From the NCBI RefSeq assembly GCF_949628265.1, contig NC_088789.1:15306886-15370885 (forward strand): a stretch of DNA of 64,000 nucleotides, in the 5' to 3' direction. Origin of the DNA: Cloeon dipterum. Lineage: Eukaryota; Arthropoda; Insecta; Ephemeroptera; Baetidae. A model generated the notes under the pieces. That model ran no database searches. It was given only the letters and a program-made list of their open reading frames with translations, and was not told where the DNA came from. Shown here piece by piece: positions 37,401-57,233 of the stretch (positions within the stretch are counted from its first letter, which is position 1; each line of letters begins with the position of its first letter). Made by a program: the position numbers and the translations under genes.

Positions 37401-40400
37401 CGATTTAATTTATTCTGACCCTTCCTTTTCTTCATCAGTGAGTGCAAAAACGCCATGTAGAATCATTTAATTCTCAAGCGAAAGTTGCAAAACTTTTCCC
37501 ACGCAAACACAGCAAGCTGCCTCATTTACAATTATTGGAACTAGAGCTTGCGTAAGTAAATCGATTGTTTAATGTCCCTCTTTCTCTGGCGAAATCAACC
37601 GTAGCGCTATTGAGGATATTGGCAAATGCACATTTTTTATATTGATTGATTGCGATATTCCTAAAAATTCAAGCAGTCAGAGTGATTTAAACTTTCAAGT
37701 CTAAAACGTAGCTGAATGAGAGAGTCGCGTTTATCACACGAACCTTGGCATAAAATATACATGTGTAAGCATCATCTTACTCTCAATGCTGCGATGTTTT
37801 TTATTTGCATACATCGCGGACGCCACTGACCGGCGGAGCGCGCAAGGTGTGTTATTACCGCATTAATAAGGAAATTAACGCAGCTGCTTCCAAATTTGGC
37901 CTGGCGACTTTGTTGCAGCGCAGCTGTGGCGGCAAGGGCGCGCGGGTGGTTAGTTGCGGTCACAGCCAAGGCCCTTCGCCTCCTGCTCCCCTCCGTTTCC
38001 CATCCGACTTATTGTTGTCTTATTTTTTGGTCTTGAAGGTGAGCAGTCGAACGCGATGGTCTTCGAGGTCCCAGTCGACGGCGTCCGCGGCCCCTCTGGA
38101 GCAGCCAGCTATAACGGAGAACTTCGCCGGCCTTGAGGTGAAATTGAATTTTCAATCTGATATATATCTTTCTGCTTTTCGCTTCCCTAATTTCCATTTA
38201 CGATGATTTCGTTTCAAAGGTGTCCGCGTGGCCTTGGCTTTTTCGTCTCAAAGGAGCGTTTTTTTTGAGAACCTCATTACGTGCAATTTAAGCGTTTCGC
38301 GTTCGGCGAATGCACGCGGCGTGAGGTCATCACAAAAGAAGCCAATTATGTAAACAATGATGCCCCTGCTTCTTCCTGCATATACTTGATTGAGTTTTTT
38401 TTCCTTTTTCTAATTCGATTTCTAAAGATCCTTTGTGCCTAGCGTACATAAGCAGGTGTACAACACAGAACACAGCTATTTTAATTGGGAGAGCAACCTG
38501 ATTGAGAGGAGGTGTTGCCTCACTCTCTGCTGTCGATTTTTATGCATCACTTGCCGAGTTTACGTCTAGATCGTGACCGGAAAAATCGCGCCGGCAATAA
38601 AAACGCAAAGCTTTTGCTCTCTTAAGAATCGATTGTATTACTATGCAGCAATCACAAAATTGCAAGTAAAAGTTGTACAGCAAAGCAATATAATTTAAAA
38701 TGACATAAAAATTGTTGCTTGCAGCCCAATGATTGCGCTATAAATTTATTTATTTACAAATTGGCAAGTTATTTTCATAAATGTGTTCCTAGAAATTTTA
38801 TTAAAGTAAACCTTTCTCTTTAAATTCTGTGTGTTGTAGCTGAAAATCAACCCGATCGATGTGAGCACCTTGAAAATGAAAGCGAGTGTCGGCCGGAGTG
38901 GCGCCATCGGAAGCAGAAGACCACCTTCTGCAAGGTCAAGACGTCTTAGTGCTTCCAAAAGTGGCGGGCCAGACAGCAAACCAGTGGTGGAAGAACCAGA
39001 CTCGTCGGCTGACGAGTCTCCCGAACCCAGATCGCTCAAGTTCGAAGAGCTGAAGCAGAGTTTGAAGCTGGGCGAGATCCTCGGCCGCAGACTGAGCAAG
39101 AGTTCCTCGACTGACGACCTTCCCGTCGGCGATCCAGGCCGAGACAGCGATGACTCGGGCAGTTGGCGCCGCGGGGCGAGGGTGCGCCGTTCGCTGCAGT
39201 TCTCCAGCAAGGAGGACGGCAGCTTCTGCACGCCAATGGTGGTCGCGACCAAGAGACACAGCTTTGTCACCGTCGAGTCGCTGAAGGACGTGCGCAGCCG
39301 GCTGAAGCACTTCGACCCGGACGACCTGGACTTCGGCGGGCCCACGAGCATTCTGCATAAGAAGGACGACGGTGTCAACAGCAGCAGTGGACTGGTGCGA
39401 GCCGTCGAGCACAGCAACAAAATAATGGCTTCCTCCACTACCACAAGCTTTGGTAGTGTCTCCGGAAAGACTGAAGACGATTGGCTCGCTTTGAAATCCG
39501 AGCTCATCGAGCCGCTGAGTCTGCAGGTCGACAAGAACAGGACGGTGGTCACCCTGAACGAGCAACTCCAGTCCAAAGAGTTGGTGTCGCCGACCAAGAA
39601 GCGCTTCAACGAGTCCTTCGCCTTCTTCCGCGGCGGGCTCTCCCCGGACAACCTATCGCCGACGAGAAAGACGTTCCCCGCCAGACAGAACATGATCACC
39701 ATTCCCATCATATTCCAGCAAGAGTCGTCGGCCAAGGAGGCTGAGAGGAAGAAGTTCTCTCTTCGCAGTGTGGTCGACTCCGAGGGCTCTCCGCAGGACG
39801 CTGAGTCCTTGGGCTGGGTGTCCAAGCGACAGTTGGACGGTTTGGCACCGCTGAAGAGGAGGAGCTGGGCTGGAGACAGCACCCTTTTCGGCCAGTACCG
39901 CGACGACGACAAGACCACCTCGCTCGTCTCTGCAATCGAAACCGAGGAAATCAGTCACAGCTCGAGCAGCTCGCACATCAAGAAAAACAAACGAGTGGAA
40001 TTCTGCAAAACTGAGGTGCATTTCGCGGCTGAGTCCGGCAAATTCAACATCGTGGAAACGGACGAAAAACCGCCCCCGTCCAACAATTTCCGGCGCAGGC
40101 GGCGCTCCCACCCGGTTGCCAACAGCCCTGCGGAGAATCCTCCGCCCCAAGTTGCTCAGAAGCCGCCTTTGCCGGAGCTGAGGTTTGGAGACACGGTTTA
40201 CGAAAAAGAGATGCTGACAGCGATCAACGAGTCGAAGCAGAGCGAATTGGAAAAATCGATCGTTAAAGTCGCCGTCGTGGAGAGCAAAGCTGAACCAGCG
40301 CCTGAGCAAAGCAAACAAATCACCGCCACCGCAATTAATAGACCCAGTCCCAGCTTTGAAAACAGACCCCGGCCGTCCTCTTTCCACGACGTCACTTCCA

Positions 40401-43400
40401 TTTCAAAGTCGACGGTAGCTCTCAAATTCCAACCCCCCACAGAAATTCCCAAAACAAGCCCAAACAGCACTCTGGACTCCAGCGGTGGTCCAATGGAGTT
40501 GCAAAAGTTGATTAAATCCCTCCGCCCCACTCAAGTGCAACGCCGCTCTGAAGATTTCACCCAGAGTTTACAAATTACTGATGAAGAGCCCCTGCAGTTT
40601 TCCGTGCCAGAAAGGATTCGCTACATGGAAGATCGCAAATATAAAGGTTTCTCGACGACGGTCAACGTCAGTGGAACCACGGTTGTGAGGAACACAGAAT
40701 CCATCTGGCTAGCGGGAAACAAAGACCTCGACAGCGAAGTCGAGACTACAGGTAAGATATTCCACCATTTAAGTATGCACAAAATTAGGGATTTCCGGTT
40801 GCTGGGTCCATTTGCTGAAAGTAAAATCAAAATTTTCTTTCAGTGTCAAACGCCATAAAGCTTTCCGTGCACGCATTTTTTCCAGTTGATTGTGTTTTTG
40901 TTATCGCCTTCATTAAAAACAAAAATACAAAAAGCTTTCGAATCAGAAACACGCATCATTATATATTTTCTCTATTTTTGCTTCAATTTTCTGTCCACAC
41001 CGTCTACGATTTGATACCTCGCATGCAAACCACTCTCATTTATACCAACACAAAATATTATACAGATTTCAAAAAATATGAAACTTATTGTCTTGCGTAC
41101 TGCACACACCTGTTGAAAGGCCCTTTCTCTTACGGGCTAGTCTGCTCTCCACCTACAGTGCATGCGTCTCTGCACTTCAAACTCGAGATAAAATGTTTGA
41201 AGATCACCCACCAACGCCTACACACAGCTCTCTCACCACAATTTTTTGCCATTCCTCGCTCGCTCGCTCGCTCCACTAAAAGGGTGCCGCGCACAAAGAC
41301 TAATTCATAACAAAATCCCGTATGCATGCAATGCCAGTGAGAACCCGTTGGACAAAATGTCTTATTGCTTCGTTGCAGAGAGCGCAGCCAAGGAAGAAAA
41401 ACTCAAAATTCCGCCGAGCATAAAATTCGAGCCGTTTTTGCGGGGACACGGCTCGAACGGCGTGCTCATCTCACCCTCCTTGATCATGCAGATCGAGAAG
41501 AGGGACCAACCCTTGCTCAAACCACTAACCAGCACAAGCAGCAGCAGCAACAATGACGGCCCCAGCCTGATCAGTCACTTCACGTCGCTGAAGCAACTGA
41601 AGCAAATGAACGACGAGGCTAGCGACGACGGCTACGACTGCGACGCCGCCGACCGCGAGGTCTGCTCCCTGATGAGCCCTGACGAGCCGCCGATGCCACC
41701 ACCGCGCCGGCTCAGCAGAAACGCGTCCACCTCGCCGAGCATCGTCTCCGGCAGCTGGAGCAAGATGCGCGTGGTGAGACTGAGTCAGAAGTTCCACAAG
41801 TTCCAGAACGGCAAGGAGCCCGACGAGATTGAGACTGCAGCAGCCAAGAATGGATTCGCCCGCTCTGCGATCAATTTGGACGCGTTGAACGAACCCCGAT
41901 CTCTAGCTCGACGAGGTATTGATAGGGAATAACAATCTATGTGGAATTATTTTAATTTATGTTTCAAACTGAGAGTCTGGTTCGCTATTTCCAACGAAGC
42001 AAAAATAGAGGATAGTATTGTGTGCGAATTTTACTTTTACTGCCCCGTTGGACCTAACTAAAAAAGAGTAAAATGAACCTATCAATCTATTTATGAGTCA
42101 TATTTTTGCAGTTTGATATTAAATATTTTAATGCCAATTTTGTGGCAAACTGGAAACGCGTGCATGACTTCGAGGAAATTTTAATTTCCAATTAAATCAT
42201 AATACTTTCTGATAATTCTCAACCCAAAAAATAAAGCAGATGGTTTTAACCTTTAAAAAATAAACAGGCTTTGAAGAGTTGTATATATGTTTACCTTCAA
42301 TAATTGATTATACGATCGCAAAAATTTTGTTACCAGTTTTCCTTGTTGCCATAAAAGACATAATGCTGATGCCTAATCTCGCACGTCTCATTCATTTTCA
42401 GACGTAAGGAAAGATGTGGAGGAAACGAGTTCGAACAGGTCGCCTCCGCAAATCAGCCCATCAAAAATAGTCGCTCCTAGCGTGCCCACGAACCCACGCA
42501 GCAATGCCACAGTCACTGCCACCAATACAGGGTCAAGCATCACGTCTATATCTTTGAGTTACGAGAGTCAGCCCAAGATTTTGTCGTTGATCAACTCGAA
42601 CAAAAAGAGCAGTGAACAGACAAAGATAGTGGCGCCGATTCCAGTCAAGAGCACCAGACCGATCAAGTACCCAGCAGTGGCGTCGGAGAGCAACAAATTC
42701 GAGCCGAAACCCGCTTGTCCGCGCCTGGAGAAAAGCTCGGCCTTACAGGCCAGCACCAAGTTCTCGTCCTTGGCCAAAAAGGAGGGCTCTCCGGTGCGTC
42801 TGGGCGACATCATGACCGGCACCACCAGCAGGTCTTTGTCTCCGAGCAAAAGCAAGCCCTCCGCTCGCATCGCCTCGCCGGCCGGGGGCAAGAAGAAATT
42901 CTACTTTGGGGCCGAAGTGCTGGAAGTGGAGCCTCGTCCTGCGGACGACCGGCGGAGGCTGTATGACACGGACGACGAGTCATCGGCGGATACGGGCAGA
43001 AAGAGAGAGCCCAGTCCTGCCAAGGGCACCAGAGCGAGGAGCGCGTCCAGGGACCGATCCAGCACGTCGGCCTTGATCGAGGAGCTGACACGGGCGGCAG
43101 ACGAGATCCTGCAGGCTGTGAACGGATATGATGACTCTGGCCTTCTGTCCAGTGAGGACGAATCACCGCGACCCGTGACCCTGCTGCCGGCACTAAAGGA
43201 GGGCGAGGTGAACAACGAGAAAAGCACTAAAGCCATTTCTGTCGTGAATAAGACCACCACGTGCAGCAGGTAAGATTTCAACTAGCTGATCTAAATATTT
43301 CAAAACTTTAAAATTTGATCTAAAATCAGGGGAAAGTCGGCTAGATTATATATTTAAAAACTCGGGAGTGAATTTCTTGAGCAGCCAGAATTTTTATTTT

Positions 43401-44784
43401 TGCTATCAAAATTTAAGTATTTTCTCCTCCGTTATACTTTTGATCTCTCCTATCCTTATCTTAATTTTCATTTGATTTTTTTTTAATTCTAATTATTTTC
43501 TTGGGTTTTTTCCATCTCTTGAGAAAAGAGATCAGCCCGTTGGCTCAATTGAGCATTTCTGGCTGCCCATGCAATGTCAGAAATGGCAAAAGGGGTGAAT
43601 AATTTATGGACTCGTCGCAATGCACAAATATCTCAACAGGTCGGGAGGCGCACCGGCGCCAACTCGCCACTAGCTGGTTTTCGCACCATTCCAGCAGCTT
43701 TTAGGACAATTGTCTGGCGTTTTAATCAAAGACCTTGGTGCAGGGAGGCGAAAAGATGGCCACATTGGGCCTAAGCTCCTCTGCAGCCAATCGGGCCCAT
43801 GCTATCCGCTCGGCGGTGTTATTGGGACCCGGTGAGCACATAGCCCACGGGATGTGCTGAGCAGAGGTTCAAAAAATTTTGATTTTTGGAAAACAACGGC
43901 ATTTATTTGCCTCCATATAAACTAGTACTAATCGAGTTTCAATTATTTTTAGGCTGAGAAAAGCGAATGTTGGTCGCACATCTTCCAATTCTTCCGTCGA
44001 AAGTACAACCCACGATTCAAACTCCACTCCGCGTTCCATCCGAATGAGAAAAACTGCAGTTAACGGCACCTCCAGGACTGCGAAAACTAGTGAGACGAGC
44101 ACCCCCACTTCACGCAGGCAGAGGATGCCAAGAAAGAGATCAGATTCAGTTAATTCAAAGAGCGATCAAGAAGAAGCTGAGAAATCCAAGGATAGGTAGA
44201 GATTAAATAGAATTGTTTAAAATCGTTGTGATTAATTTTTTAAAAAATAAAATAGGCTTCGGATTAGCAAAACTCGAAGATCGACGACCACGACAACAGC
44301 GACAGACACGACAAAAATTTCTAAATCAAGCAATGACGATAAAGCCAAGTCCGCCGACTTGAACAAGGTTCGTGCGCCTGTCGAGCGAATCATTCCACCT
44401 GCTAATAGAAAGAACGCTGCCAAGAGCAAGAAAGACGACATTTTTCACAGCAATCGTGTCATTAACAGTAATAAAATATTAGCGAGAAAACAAGTACAAA
44501 TTAATAAAACATATTTGCACAGGCGCGACTGCAGAGAGGCGATTGCAACTACTGGAAAATAGTTGCTCTGGCAGTGGTCTGAGGTCTGAATCAAGTCCTG
44601 GCATGAAAAGGCGAGTAAAATTGCCACATCTAAAATCCCCGAATTTAAATTTTAAAATTCATTAACAAATTTTGAAGAACCAGAAACACAGAAAAAAGTA
44701 AATATTATTTCAATGTGAGATTTTAATTCCAGGTACCAGCATCGCACTGTGCGCAATGCTCCATTAAAAGTGTCCGCTAAGTGA
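34457..44784 (+). CDS. Large Ser/Arg/Pro-rich, probably disordered protein with a PP1-type docking motif; not recognised
   Basis: Ten exons: 34457-34621, 35979-36146, 38039-38137, 38840-40751, 41379-41915, 42402-43269, 43953-44195, 44256-44467, 44523-44610, 44733-44784; 1,447 residues, phases consistent throughout. It starts [20 protein letters not shown]. Exon 2 ([18 protein letters not shown]) may be a short helix. The rest is low-complexity: Ser/Thr, Arg/Lys and Pro stretches such as [36 protein letters not shown] and [27 protein letters not shown] (RVEF 529-532), followed by CKTEVHF and later RRRRRS, fits the RVxF motif by which regulatory subunits bind protein phosphatase 1. There is no signal peptide, membrane segment or enzyme domain. 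A cytoskeletal or signalling scaffold is plausible but is only inference. Exons 4-6 are firm; the first three and last three are less certain. Intron 41916-42401 and the other long introns show no extra gene. Confidence 0.72.
41254..41272. repeat. (CTCG)n short repeat in an intron
   Basis: About four CTCG/CGCT units within the intron 40752-41378 of the large gene. Confidence 0.7.
43540..43860. other. GC-rich insert in an intron of the large gene
   Basis: About 320 bp of clearly higher GC content and CpG inside the otherwise AT-rich intron 43270-43952. No frame gives a convincing exon and no splice sites bound it in phase. It may be a decayed transposon or SINE fragment, or an enhancer. Confidence 0.3.
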
Positions 44785-45011
44785 CTAAATCGTCTGTTGC
44801 TGCTGCAAGTCATGTCCAACCTGTGCCTGCTGAGCACTTCCCTGGTTGTATGACTCATTCAACTTTCTGCTGTGCAATCCATATTTCAAACTAATTAACC
44901 ATTTTAACTTTTGTAGATCCAGTGCGTCCCCCAATAGTTATTTTTAATTTCAACTTTTCCCAGATTCATAACATTTTACAGAAACTTTGTACATCTGCTA
45001 AGTCTTTTTTT

Positions 45012-45028
45012 ACACACACACACACACA
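45012..45028. repeat. (AC)n microsatellite in the 3' UTR of the large gene
   Basis: 17 bp of alternating A and C after a T run. Confidence 0.85.
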
Positions 45029-45306
45029 AACCCAAGTAAATCAAGTGCTGTTAGACTAATTATATGAGAGAATCGATTGATGAGAAAATTGTCGTTCCTT
45101 TGCTGTGAAATTCGTTGTTATGGAAATTATAAAAACAGGGTTAATTATTGTTAGTTATAACAGCATAAATTTATAATTAAATATATGTAATATTTAATGG
45201 AATTGGTTTAACAGTTTTGCCATGTCTTGATTGTAACAACATCAGTGCATAACAGTTTTCCTACCTTTAAATTGAAAAAGATTTCTATTTAATACTTTAT
45301 TGAGTC

Positions 45307-45312
45307 AATAAA
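45307..45312 (+). terminator. Poly(A) signal of the large gene
   Basis: AATAAA 523 bp after the stop codon at 44782-44784. Nothing else in 44785-45306 looks coding. Confidence 0.5.
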
Positions 45313-45429
45313 AAAATGATGTCAAGAGATAAAACTTATTATGCTGTATTATTTTTTGGTGGAACCTTTCAATGACTAATTATGTTGTGCTATTTAATTT
45401 GCAAAAAATTGTTCGGTTCAACTTGCAAT

Positions 45430-46420
45430 ATTTAAAACGGGGCGTAGTGAATTCAGTACAAAAGCCAGAGCATTGTTGCTGCGGATTGCCGGGCACGAGA
45501 TGCGCTCCAGCGCGCATGTGGTGGGCCAAGCCGGAAAATTCGCCAACCCAGTCGGCGGGTACATGCATATCGATCTATTGTTTTACGCACACGCGTTGCC
45601 GATTTTGCGAGGACCAAGGCCGAGTGACCTCCTGGCAACGCCTGCCATCCCGTCCTCGATGGGAACACCAAGGTGAACGCAGAAACTCTTTTGTCCCTTC
45701 TTTTGTGCGTATTTTCGGCAACCTCTCCTCTCGCACGCGCCACTCCCCACCGCGTCTCGCCTATCTGCTGAGCTGCCACCCCGATCGATTCCGCCCCCAG
45801 ACTGAAACACCACCCCCGGCCACCCACACTCCCAAGGCTAATTACAAGGCATGCTTATTGTCTAAGCAAATCTAACGCATTTTTCGTACTATTCCGAAAT
45901 TTCCAGTCGAATTTTGGGAGAATCTGGGAATAGTCAGTCGCGTTTGCATCGCCGCGAACGACAATAGGGGGTCCTTGTCCTAGTCCTTGCGTGAGAGCGC
46001 GCTACGAGCAACCTCCTACGCGGCGCTGCAACCCGCACCCGAAGCTATTGGCTGCAGCCTAACCAGCAGTTCGGCTCGATCGACAGTTCGCCTCCCCCAA
46101 ACCTCCAATGATTAGAAATCGAACATCGAATCTATCAGCTTTCTGCCGCTTTGGGACACCTGCTACTAGTACCCTCTCGTCATCATATATTTGTATCCCT
46201 CGCACCTGGCCGGTTCGCGACCAGAATCAAACCTGCCGAACAGGAGGGCACTGGGAGAACGCTCGGCTGATCGGGATGCGCGCGCCTCAAACGATTTTCC
46301 ATCGTTTTCCCGCAGTTTCCAATAGGTGTGTGCCACACTGACTGTCTCAAGCTGCGCCCGCACATTGCTGCAACGCGCAAATGCAGCTTGTCCACCAAAA
46401 TTTGCAACAAAGTGGAGAAA
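45430..46420. other. GC-rich island between two convergent genes
   Basis: Nearly 1 kb with many CpG dinucleotides and C-rich stretches, flanked on both sides by AT-rich DNA. Open frames occur on both strands but none looks like a protein or has good splice borders. It is not at a known promoter: both neighbouring genes end here. An unannotated RNA gene, a lone first exon or a decayed repeat are options. Confidence 0.35.
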
Positions 46421-47351
46421 AATGAAAGAAAATGAAATTAAAAATATTGGCTATTAATAGATACTTTTAGCGTAAGGCCCATTATATATTGAACCGTCGA
46501 GGAACCTGGTGCTAACTTCAATCTTACAATATTTCCTCTTCTATAATATGTAGAAGCTTTCCCGCATATGATCATTAAATTCGCTTTGTTATTGTTTAAA
46601 ATGATTTAAATTTTGGAAAGTGAAATACTTTCAACCAGATATAAAACACACATGCCCACAAGATCAAATGAAAAAGTACCTCATAAATTTACCGATCATT
46701 GCAGCAGATTCAGATGGTACCGTATAACAGGAATATTGTTTACTTATTTTCAATTGCTTTCACTTTATTCAGTATTTTTTCATATTTATTTTATCCTTAA
46801 AATTGGAGCTTTGTAATTTCTTGTAAGATAATGCTCTCATAGCGATCTCATTTGTTAACAAAGCAAGCTGAAAATATTTCCTAGAAGAATAAGAATTTTT
46901 TAACTCCAAATTTTGACGTCATTGAGCGGATAAAAAGTAAAATATCGGTTTTTGCAATAGCATGTTTAAATGATTTATTGTACTCCTTAAAAAATATCTT
47001 CTATGTATCGACCTTAACCGTTATTATGATTGATAGTACACTATAGTACAAGTTCCATTTGGAAGGACAAATGAACAGTTCATCAATATTTGTAATACTT
47101 TGCCTTGCATATTGAAATTCTGAAAATATAAATAAAAATTTCATATCTGGTCACGTGCACAACATTGTCGGAATTTCATGACATCATTTATAAGCAAACT
47201 TATAAGTATTGGTGTCCATCATTTGTGTTGCAACTTCTGGCAGGAATTAACACAGCATTGCGCACAGCAATACTACAAGTATGTCCAAAAAAGTTATACA
47301 AAATCAGGCACTTTGATGTGTTTCCCTCTTGGTGATTATTTTGCTGAGGTG
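46421..47351. other. AT-rich spacer and 3' UTR side of diaphanous
   Basis: No coding signal. TTTATT at 46974-46979 (AATAAA on -) is a possible poly(A) signal for the longer diaphanous transcript, about 375 bp beyond the last stop. Confidence 0.35.
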
Positions 47352-54383
<7,032 letters not shown>

Positions 54384-55253
54384 GATTCTCTCCTAATGTC
54401 GTCGTCTTTGGTTCAGCTTCATCACAATTTCGAGTCTTTTCTTAATGAATTGCACGTAATCGACAATAGGCGAAGGCTCGATTTGTGTTCAATTCATCGA
54501 GTGTGTAGCGGCAGTGACGATTTGATGAAACAGGTGGTTTCTCGTTTTGGACGCGAAGCTTTCAGTACATACTCAGACGACGCTTCTTCCAATTCTTGCA
54601 CCCTCCGAGTTCCTCGACTTTTCACACGCACGTTGAAAACACCTCGATCTCCAAACAAATAAAACCAAACGAAAAATAAGACAAAATTCAGCTTGTATTT
54701 ACGTTTGGTTAACACCCATTCTTGCTATTAGTGATAATATTAACTGACGGCCTGAAGGGAGAGTCTTGGCAGTTGCAAGGAGGTTCCGATGGATGGGCTT
54801 CTCCAGCAGTTCCTAGAATGACTACATGAGGGCACTGGCGCTATAAAATAAGCACGTTTTTCCATCTTCCATGAGCTTTCCCCAAACCTAATGCATTTCG
54901 CACACCACTGCTCTGAACCACATTGACTTAATCTCTAGCAGAGAAAATCGAAATGAAACTAGAGTTAGTTCGTGAAAAATATTATTTATTTCCCTAACAC
55001 AATTTTGTAACTGTCCAAAGAACTTTAAAATCTTCAAGCGTGGGACAACGAATATTAGGAAAATAAATATCAAGCAACCGTTGAATTTTCAGTTACACTG
55101 GATAAATAAAACCTGGGAACTGCTGAATCCATTTACACTTTCATAGACTTGGATATTTTTTTTCATTGCAATGACGAAATTCGCGTCAATTCACATGCAA
55201 TCAGCTTAGTTTTTTTGCCATATATCAAAAAAATCCGTGCAGCTGTAAAACTT
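54384..55253. other. Spacer: diaphanous 5' region and Ran 3' UTR
   Basis: The left third, up to about 54650, holds the diaphanous 5' UTR and promoter. The right part is the Ran 3' UTR; TTTATT at 54985-54990 (AATAAA on -) is a likely Ran poly(A) signal, 264 bp beyond the stop. No other gene is seen. Confidence 0.45.
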
Positions 55254-56145
<892 letters not shown>

Positions 56146-56808
56146 TTACTGCAATTGATAGAAAAAGAATTAGATTTCAAGGCCGGTTAGGGCATGAGAC
56201 GTAAGCATGCATGAGTCATATTGGCGGCAAAATGCTTTTCAATGATAACGGAGTAGGAGGAACTGATGTTGAAAAAATTTCCTAATTTCATCACAAACAA
56301 CGAGTCCACCAGTGATTTTGAATATGAAACGCGAGAATAGACACTGTTCAACTAATTTACGACCAATTACAAAAATAGCTGTGGCTGAAAAACAAGCCAG
56401 CGACCGAAGACGTTGAATAATATGGCGCGATTTAACGTCGAGGGCCTGTGTCACGGTTCGAAATACTTGTGGAACCACGAAATATCAACCATGAGGTCTG
56501 AAAAATATGCAATACTTGCTAAAATTGGAGAGAGTAGCACGGAAAGCAAGCTTACATGCTTTGCAGCGAGCAAACGTGCGGCAGAAACTCGTTGACTTAG
56601 CTTTGAACGAAAGAACAGGCGCTTGTAACAGCGTCTCATAGGAAACTCGAAGCTCCGAGCCGGTGCAGAGCCTCAAAATCGCAATAAAGTACGATTCGAT
56701 CGCGGATTTACAACGATATTACAAAACTAAGTACCCTTAAAAAGCAATTCACAAAAGTAAAAGCCAAAGCAGGCAGCGATGACCTTAAATATGAGAGATT
56801 TTACTCAC

Positions 56809-56870
56809 TTCGAAATTTCCTCGTTACGGTCTACAATGGCGTTCAGTAGAGCATGGGCGGGGCCTTCGAA
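56809..56870 (-). other. Non-coding first exon of Ran
   Basis: On the minus strand TTTCGAA|GTGAGT (56809/56808) is a strong donor, pairing with the acceptor CAATTGCAG at 56149-56157 just before the Ran start codon. The upstream edge, near a GGGCGGGGC box at about 56856, is approximate. Confidence 0.5.
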
Positions 56871-57233
56871 GCTAATCGGCTGCTAAACGAACGGTATCAA
56901 GAAAAACCGAACTGAAAAACCAAAGTCTTGGTAAATTAGTTAAACATTTTAATTTTAAAAATTATTTGGGTATTTTAAATAAGATTTAAATTACTTTTTA
57001 AAAAATAATACCAATTTCAGCTTCACTTTTACGGCAGCAGGCGCGTGACGTCACAGTCTGAGTGCAGAGACCGAGCAGCGCCACTGCAGAACAGCGAGTC
57101 GTGGGGATATCGATTTTTAGGATTGTGGTGTCTTCTTTCCCTAGTTTTAGTGAATTTTGATGGTTAATTTTGTGAATGAAATTCTTATGTAACTCAAGAC
57201 GATAAGGAAGCATCTATCTAAAACGGCCAAAAG
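56871..57233. promoter_or_regulatory. Bidirectional promoter region of Ran (-) and Syntaxin 1A (+)
   Basis: Roughly 360 bp between the Ran first exon and the Syntaxin 1A ATG. It includes the Syntaxin 5' UTR. A TATCGAT element (57108-57114), resembling the insect DRE core, and a GC box at about 56856 are visible. No TATA box is seen on either side. Confidence 0.45.

Noticed and set aside
38746-39918. 390-codon open frame on the minus strand
   Set aside because: It lies opposite the long coding exon 38840-40751. Ser/Leu/Arg-rich composition is typical of an antisense shadow of Ser- and Asp-rich codons, and the plus frame is supported by splice phase.
39653-40387. 244-codon minus-strand open frame
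   Set aside because: Also antisense to the same coding exon; no family resemblance and no splice signals.
45372-45875. 167-codon plus-strand and 124-codon minus-strand open frames
   Set aside because: Both fall in the GC-rich island, where stop codons are rare by composition. Neither looks like a protein.
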